DNA from: Actinoalloteichus hymeniacidonis
Lineage (GTDB): Bacteria; Actinomycetota; Actinomycetes; Mycobacteriales; Pseudonocardiaceae
NCBI RefSeq assembly: GCF_014203365.1
Contig: NZ_JACHIS010000001.1
Coordinates: 4,340,001 to 4,404,000, forward strand
DNA length: 64,000 nucleotides
Direction of reading: 5' to 3'
Both the position numbers and the translations under genes were made by a program. The notes under the pieces were generated by a model. It was not told where the DNA came from and did no database searches. It was given only the letters and a program-made list of their open reading frames with translations. Below, one piece after another: positions 60,678-64,000 of the stretch; position 1 is the first letter of the stretch; each line of letters begins with the position of its first letter.

Positions 60678-61553
60678 TCAGACCAACACCGTGCCGAAAC
60701 GACCCACCGTCTGAAAGCCGATCCGTTGGTAGACGCGACGGGCCACCTGGTTGTAGTCGTTGACGTACAGGCTGGCCGTACGACCGAGCCGATTCACCAG
60801 GTGGTCGACGACGGCCGAGGTCCCGTGCACGCCGAGACCTCGGCCTCGATGGTCCGGATGCACCCACACGCCCTGGATCTGTCCCACCCGCGAGGACAAC
60901 GCCCCGATCTCGGCCTTGAAGACGACCTCGTCGCCATCGAAGCGGGCGAAGGCCCGGCCTGAGCTGACCAATTCCACTACCCGCGCCCGGTAGGCGGCGC
61001 CGCCGTCCTCGAGCCGAGGATCGACGCCGACCTCCTCGATGAACATCGCGATCGCGGCCGGGAGATAGCGCTCCAGATCCTCCAGGCGCACCCGCCGGAC
61101 CAACGGATCCGGTCGCACTCGAGGGCTCGATGAGATCGCCAGCAACGGTTGGTCCGGTCGGACATCCCGCGCAGGCCCCCAGTCGGGTTCGAGGGCCTGC
61201 CACAAGCCCAAGACCTGCTCGGCGGGTCCGACCAACGAGGAGCAGAACCGTCTTCGGCGCAGTGCCCGGTCGGCGAAGGCTCGGAGGGCGCTGCGCCCGC
61301 CGCGCAACGGGATCAGATTCGCCCCGGAGAAGCAGAGACCGCTGAGTCGGGGGCCGACACCCCAGAGTTCGCCACCGAGGCGCCACGGATCGATGCCGGT
61401 CGCCTCCACCCTGGCCGCCACCATGCAGGCGGCGACCGGGTCGAGGGTGATCGCCGACCGAACCGAGGCCCCGTCGCGTTCGTCGAGCAGCCGTGCCACG
61501 GCAAGCCTCAACACGCTGTCCAGAGTGCCAGACAGGGCCCGGCGACCCGTCAC
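60678..61553 (-). CDS. GNAT acetyltransferase with DUF4081 domain
   Basis: 291 residues from GTG 61553; a GTG at 61514 is possible. The N-terminal DUF4081 domain (about 15-130) has LDPVAACMVAARVEA, and the C-terminal GNAT (about 150-285) has QIQGVWVHPDHRGRGLGVHGT, the acetyl-CoA loop, then NDYNQVARRVYQRIGFQ. This is the Rv2867c-type protein always found near ispG and rip1 in actinobacteria. Acceptor unknown. It ends 311 bases before DUF3054. Confidence 0.92.
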   Translation of the reverse strand: MTGRRALSGTLDSVLRLAVARLLDERDGASVRSAITLDPVAACMVAARVEATGIDPWRLGGELWGVGPRLSGLCFSGANLIPLRGGRSALRAFADRALRRRRFCSSLVGPAEQVLGLWQALEPDWGPARDVRPDQPLLAISSSPRVRPDPLVRRVRLEDLERYLPAAIAMFIEEVGVDPRLEDGGAAYRARVVELVSSGRAFARFDGDEVVFKAEIGALSSRVGQIQGVWVHPDHRGRGLGVHGTSAVVDHLVNRLGRTASLYVNDYNQVARRVYQRIGFQTVGRFGTVLV

Positions 61554-61600
61554 GCGGGTGGCCCTAATTGATCACAGCGCGCTGAATCCGGTCGTCGGTC

Positions 61601-62749
61601 TCAGCTGACGCTGACGCTGGGCGAGCTGCCCTCGACGTCCTCCATCGTCTCGGCGATGCGCATGGCTTCCTCGATGAGGGTTTCCACGATCTGGTGTTCG
61701 GGGACGGTCTTGATGACCTTGCCCTTGACGAAGATCTGGCCCTTGCCGTTACCCGAGGCCACCCCGAGATCGGCTTCGCGGGCCTCGCCGGGTCCGTTGA
61801 CCACGCAGCCCATCACCGCGACACGCAGCGGGACCTCCATGCCCTCCAACCCCGCGGTGACCTCCTCGGCCAAGGTGTACACATCCACCTGGGCGCGGCC
61901 GCAGGACGGACACGACACGATCTCGAGTTTCCTCGGTCGCAGGTTCAGCGATTGCAGGATCTGGGTGCCGACCTTGATCTCCTCCACCGGCGGCGCCGAC
62001 AGCGACACCCGGATGGTGTCCCCGATGCCCTGCCGCAACAACGCCCCGAACGCCACCGCCGATTTGATGGTGCCCTGGAACGCCGGACCCGCCTCGGTGA
62101 CCCCCAGATGCAACGGATAGTCACAGGCCTCCGACAGCAACTCGTAAGCGCGGACCATCACCACCGGATCGTTGTGCTTCACCGAGATCTTGATGTCGTG
62201 GAAATCGTGCTCCGCGAACAGGCTGGCTTCCCAGAGTGCCGACTCGACCAGGGCCTCCGGAGTGGCCTTGCCGTGCTTGGCCAACAGACGCGGATCCAAC
62301 GATCCGGCATTCACCCCGATCCGGATCGGAGTCTTATGGTCGCGGGCGGCGTGGGCGATCTCTTTGACCTTGTCATCGAACTTCTTGATATTGCCCGGAT
62401 TCACCCGCACCGCCGCACACCCCGCCTCGATCGCGGCGAACACATACTTCGGCTGGAAATGAATATCGGCGATCACCGGAATCTGCGACTTCGCCGCAAT
62501 CGTGGCCAACGCATCCGCATCATCCTGCGTCGGACACGCCACCCGCACGATGTCACACCCCGACGCCGTCAACTCCGCAATCTGCTGCAACGTCGCATTC
62601 ACATCAGCAGTCACCGTCGTCGTCATCGACTGCACCGAGATCGGGGCGTCACCGCCCACCTGCACGGCCCCCACCTGCAGGGCTCGGGTCTTACGTCGGG
62701 GCGCCAACACCGGCGGCGGAGCCGCGGGCATCCCAAGATCGACGCTCAT
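61601..62749 (-). CDS. ispG: 4-hydroxy-3-methylbut-2-enyl diphosphate synthase (flavodoxin)
   Basis: 382 residues. TIM-barrel with VQSMTTT and INVGSLD-like motifs; the iron-sulphur cysteines are in VSCPSCGR and [10 protein letters not shown]. It reduces the cyclic diphosphate MEcPP to HMBPP, the penultimate step of the MEP isoprenoid pathway. Upstream of the GNAT and downstream of rip1 on the same strand, the conserved actinobacterial order. A terminator-like stem separates it from rip1. Confidence 0.97.
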   Translation of the reverse strand: MSVDLGMPAAPPPVLAPRRKTRALQVGAVQVGGDAPISVQSMTTTVTADVNATLQQIAELTASGCDIVRVACPTQDDADALATIAAKSQIPVIADIHFQPKYVFAAIEAGCAAVRVNPGNIKKFDDKVKEIAHAARDHKTPIRIGVNAGSLDPRLLAKHGKATPEALVESALWEASLFAEHDFHDIKISVKHNDPVVMVRAYELLSEACDYPLHLGVTEAGPAFQGTIKSAVAFGALLRQGIGDTIRVSLSAPPVEEIKVGTQILQSLNLRPRKLEIVSCPSCGRAQVDVYTLAEEVTAGLEGMEVPLRVAVMGCVVNGPGEAREADLGVASGNGKGQIFVKGKVIKTVPEHQIVETLIEEAMRIAETMEDVEGSSPSVSVS

Positions 62750-62776
62750 CGAATCCTCTTTCGCGACTCGGTCCTC

Positions 62777-62807
62777 TAGCGGCCCGCCCGTGACGAGCGG
62801 GCCGCTA
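62777..62807 (-). terminator. terminator after rip1
   Basis: A perfect 11-base-pair stem (62777-62787 with 62797-62807, arm TAGCGGCCCGC) with a 9-base loop lies between the protease stop (62813) and the ispG start. Confidence 0.7.
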
Positions 62808-62812
62808 CCAGC

Positions 62813-64000
62813 CTACGGGGTCAGCCGCAAGGGGTTGACGATGTCCGCTGTCAGGGTCAACAGCACGAAGGCGCCGCCGACGAACACCGCCGCGTAGGTC
62901 AGCGGAAGCAGCTTCGTGTAGTCCACCGGGCCGCCCCGGGGCTTGCCGCGCCAACCACGCACGGTGTCCCGCACCCGCTCGTAGACGTTGACCGCGATGT
63001 GTCCGCCGTCCAGCGGCAGCAACGGCAACAGGTTGAACACACCGACGAAGAAGTTCAGCGTCGCCAGTAGCAGCAGGAACAGCTCCCACAACCCCTGTTC
63101 GACGGCGTCGCCGCCGATGATGCTGGCGCCGACGACGCTCACCGGGGTGTTGACGTCGCGTTCGCCGCCGAAGATCGCGGTGAACAGGGCGGGAATCCGC
63201 TCCGGCAGTTCCAGCAGTCGCTGGAAGGTCTCGACGAACATGGTGCCGGTGAAGTCGAGGGTCGCGGGCACCGCGGCCAAGCCGTCGTAGTGGAAGGTCG
63301 CCGCCTGGCCGAGGCCGATCGCGCCCACCGACTCCAGGCCCTCGCCGCCGTCGAGCGGAAGCCGGTCGACCGTGGCGACGTCGACCGTCACCGTCTGCTC
63401 GGTGCCATCCCGGACGATGGTGAACTCGGTCGGCCCCTCGGCATCCCTGGTCTGCTCGAGCACGTCGGTGTAGAGGGGGGTCGCCGCCCCGCCGACCGCG
63501 ATGATCTCGTCACCGGGCTGGATGCCCGCATCCCGCGCGGGCGAGGGATCGCCCGGGGCGCAGGGAACGAGCTGTCCGGTCTCCGGGTTCTGGTCACTGA
63601 CGCAGTCGCTGATCACGCCGACCGAGGCCCGGCCGTCGATGTTGGGCAGGCCCAGGCTGAAGGCCATGATCAGCAGAATCAGGAAACCCAGGATGAAGTG
63701 CACCAGGGAACCTGCGGACAGCACGATGACGCGCTGCCACACGGGCTTGTTGTACATCGCCCTGGCGGTCTCGTGTGGTTCGACCTCCTCCAGCGCGGTC
63801 ATGCCGATGATCCGGCAATAGCCGCCTGCCGGAATGGCCTTGAGCCCGTACTCCGTCTCACCGCGTCGGAACGAGAAGATCTTCGGTCCGAAGCCGACGA
63901 AATACTCGGTGACCTTCATCTTGAAGGCCTTCGCTGCGGCGAGGTGGCCGAGTTCGTGCAGCGCGATGGAGATACCGATCCCCAGCGCGAACAGGATGAC
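62813..64000 (-). CDS. rip1: site-2 zinc metalloprotease (Rip1/RseP, M50), 5' end beyond window
   Basis: 396 codons visible, open to base 64000. HELGH (63944-63958) is the zinc motif in the first membrane helix; the internal ATG at 63919 lies after it and is not the start. A PDZ domain (about residues 130-210 of the visible part, with GIQPGDEIIAVGG) and the second metal motif LPLDGGH follow, with membrane segments to the end. It cleaves anti-sigma factors inside the membrane during envelope stress. The actinobacterial partner gene order dxr-rip1-ispG is expected; dxr would be outside the window. Confidence 0.95.
   Translation of the reverse strand, partial: VILFALGIGISIALHELGHLAAAKAFKMKVTEYFVGFGPKIFSFRRGETEYGLKAIPAGGYCRIIGMTALEEVEPHETARAMYNKPVWQRVIVLSAGSLVHFILGFLILLIMAFSLGLPNIDGRASVGVISDCVSDQNPETGQLVPCAPGDPSPARDAGIQPGDEIIAVGGAATPLYTDVLEQTRDAEGPTEFTIVRDGTEQTVTVDVATVDRLPLDGGEGLESVGAIGLGQAATFHYDGLAAVPATLDFTGTMFVETFQRLLELPERIPALFTAIFGGERDVNTPVSVVGASIIGGDAVEQGLWELFLLLLATLNFFVGVFNLLPLLPLDGGHIAVNVYERVRDTVRGWRGKPRGGPVDYTKLLPLTYAAVFVGGAFVLLTLTADIVNPLRLTP

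Noticed and set aside
1-64000. tRNA, rRNA, insertion sequence, integrase or prophage genes
   Set aside because: None recognised by eye on either strand; a covariance-model and transposase profile search would settle it.

Overview
The window is GC-rich actinobacterial chromosome, most likely from the Pseudonocardiales (an Actinoalloteichus- or Saccharopolyspora-like organism). The evidence is a mycothione reductase (mycothiol is confined to Actinobacteria), many GTG starts, strong third-position GC bias, and a gene order that follows the Mycobacterium tuberculosis block from ribF/truB through rbfA-infB-ylxR-nusA-rimP, the Rv2843/Rv2844 pair, proS, cysG, mtr, cobQ, mapB, the DUF4081 acetyltransferase and ispG to rip1. 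It is a housekeeping backbone with accessory genes inserted between the conserved blocks. I see no phage, insertion sequence, CRISPR array, rRNA or tRNA.

Layout. 1-2 kb: 3' part of a DUF4157 (eCIS-core type) protein that enters from the left edge. 2-5 kb: thpR, an XRE regulator, ribF and truB. 5-12.6 kb: accessory stretch with an MFS carrier, a SapA-like secreted protein, a MATE exporter, a secreted alpha/beta hydrolase, a GNAT and an SDR, placed inside what is normally the rbfA-nrnA-MATE-truB block; no nrnA is present. 12.7-19.1 kb: translation/transcription operon rimP-nusA-ylxR-infB-DUF503-rbfA (minus strand). 19.3-25.8 kb: lipoprotein/DUF4439 pair, two Pro/Gly-rich single-pass membrane proteins, a class V aminotransferase, YjbQ and a flavin monooxygenase. 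25.9-33.3 kb: proS, an Eis-like acetyltransferase, yaaA, a RIO kinase and a DEAD-box helicase. 33.4-39.1 kb: cysG, cobM with a long disordered tail, an aberrant cytochrome P450 and, divergent from it, a bioF-type synthase. 39.1-45.4 kb: ElaA-type GNAT, trypsin-like protease, M15 peptidase, then a compact double-regulator locus (TetR-MFS facing SDR-MerR) and an SRPBCC protein. 45.5-50.4 kb: a membrane protein/histidine kinase/NarL regulator operon, a PEBP-like protein and a VanZ-RDD membrane protein. 50.6-54.4 kb: mycothione reductase, a tiny basic protein, a CynX-type MFS divergent from a FadR-type regulator. 54.5-56.5 kb: accessory islet (secreted hypothetical, Uma2, Phd-PIN toxin-antitoxin). 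56.6-64 kb: cobQ, a GIY-YIG/DUF4357 nuclease, map, DUF3054, a DUF4081 GNAT, ispG and the rip1/rseP protease, which runs off the right edge.

How they work together. Ribosome and initiation functions (rimP, infB, rbfA, truB, map, proS, yaaA and the helicase) dominate the backbone. cysG-cobM and cobQ belong to siroheme/cobalamin synthesis, and ispG and rip1 to isoprenoid synthesis and envelope stress. The most distinctive regulatory structure is the gap of about 105 bp between tetR and the SDR gene. It holds a perfect TetR-type palindrome and a separate MerR-type promoter (long spacer, dyad between the -35 and -10) whose predicted start lies at the SDR start codon. The most distinctive protein is the P450, which has DxxR in place of ExxR and about 60 residues of unrecognisable sequence just before its heme-binding loop.
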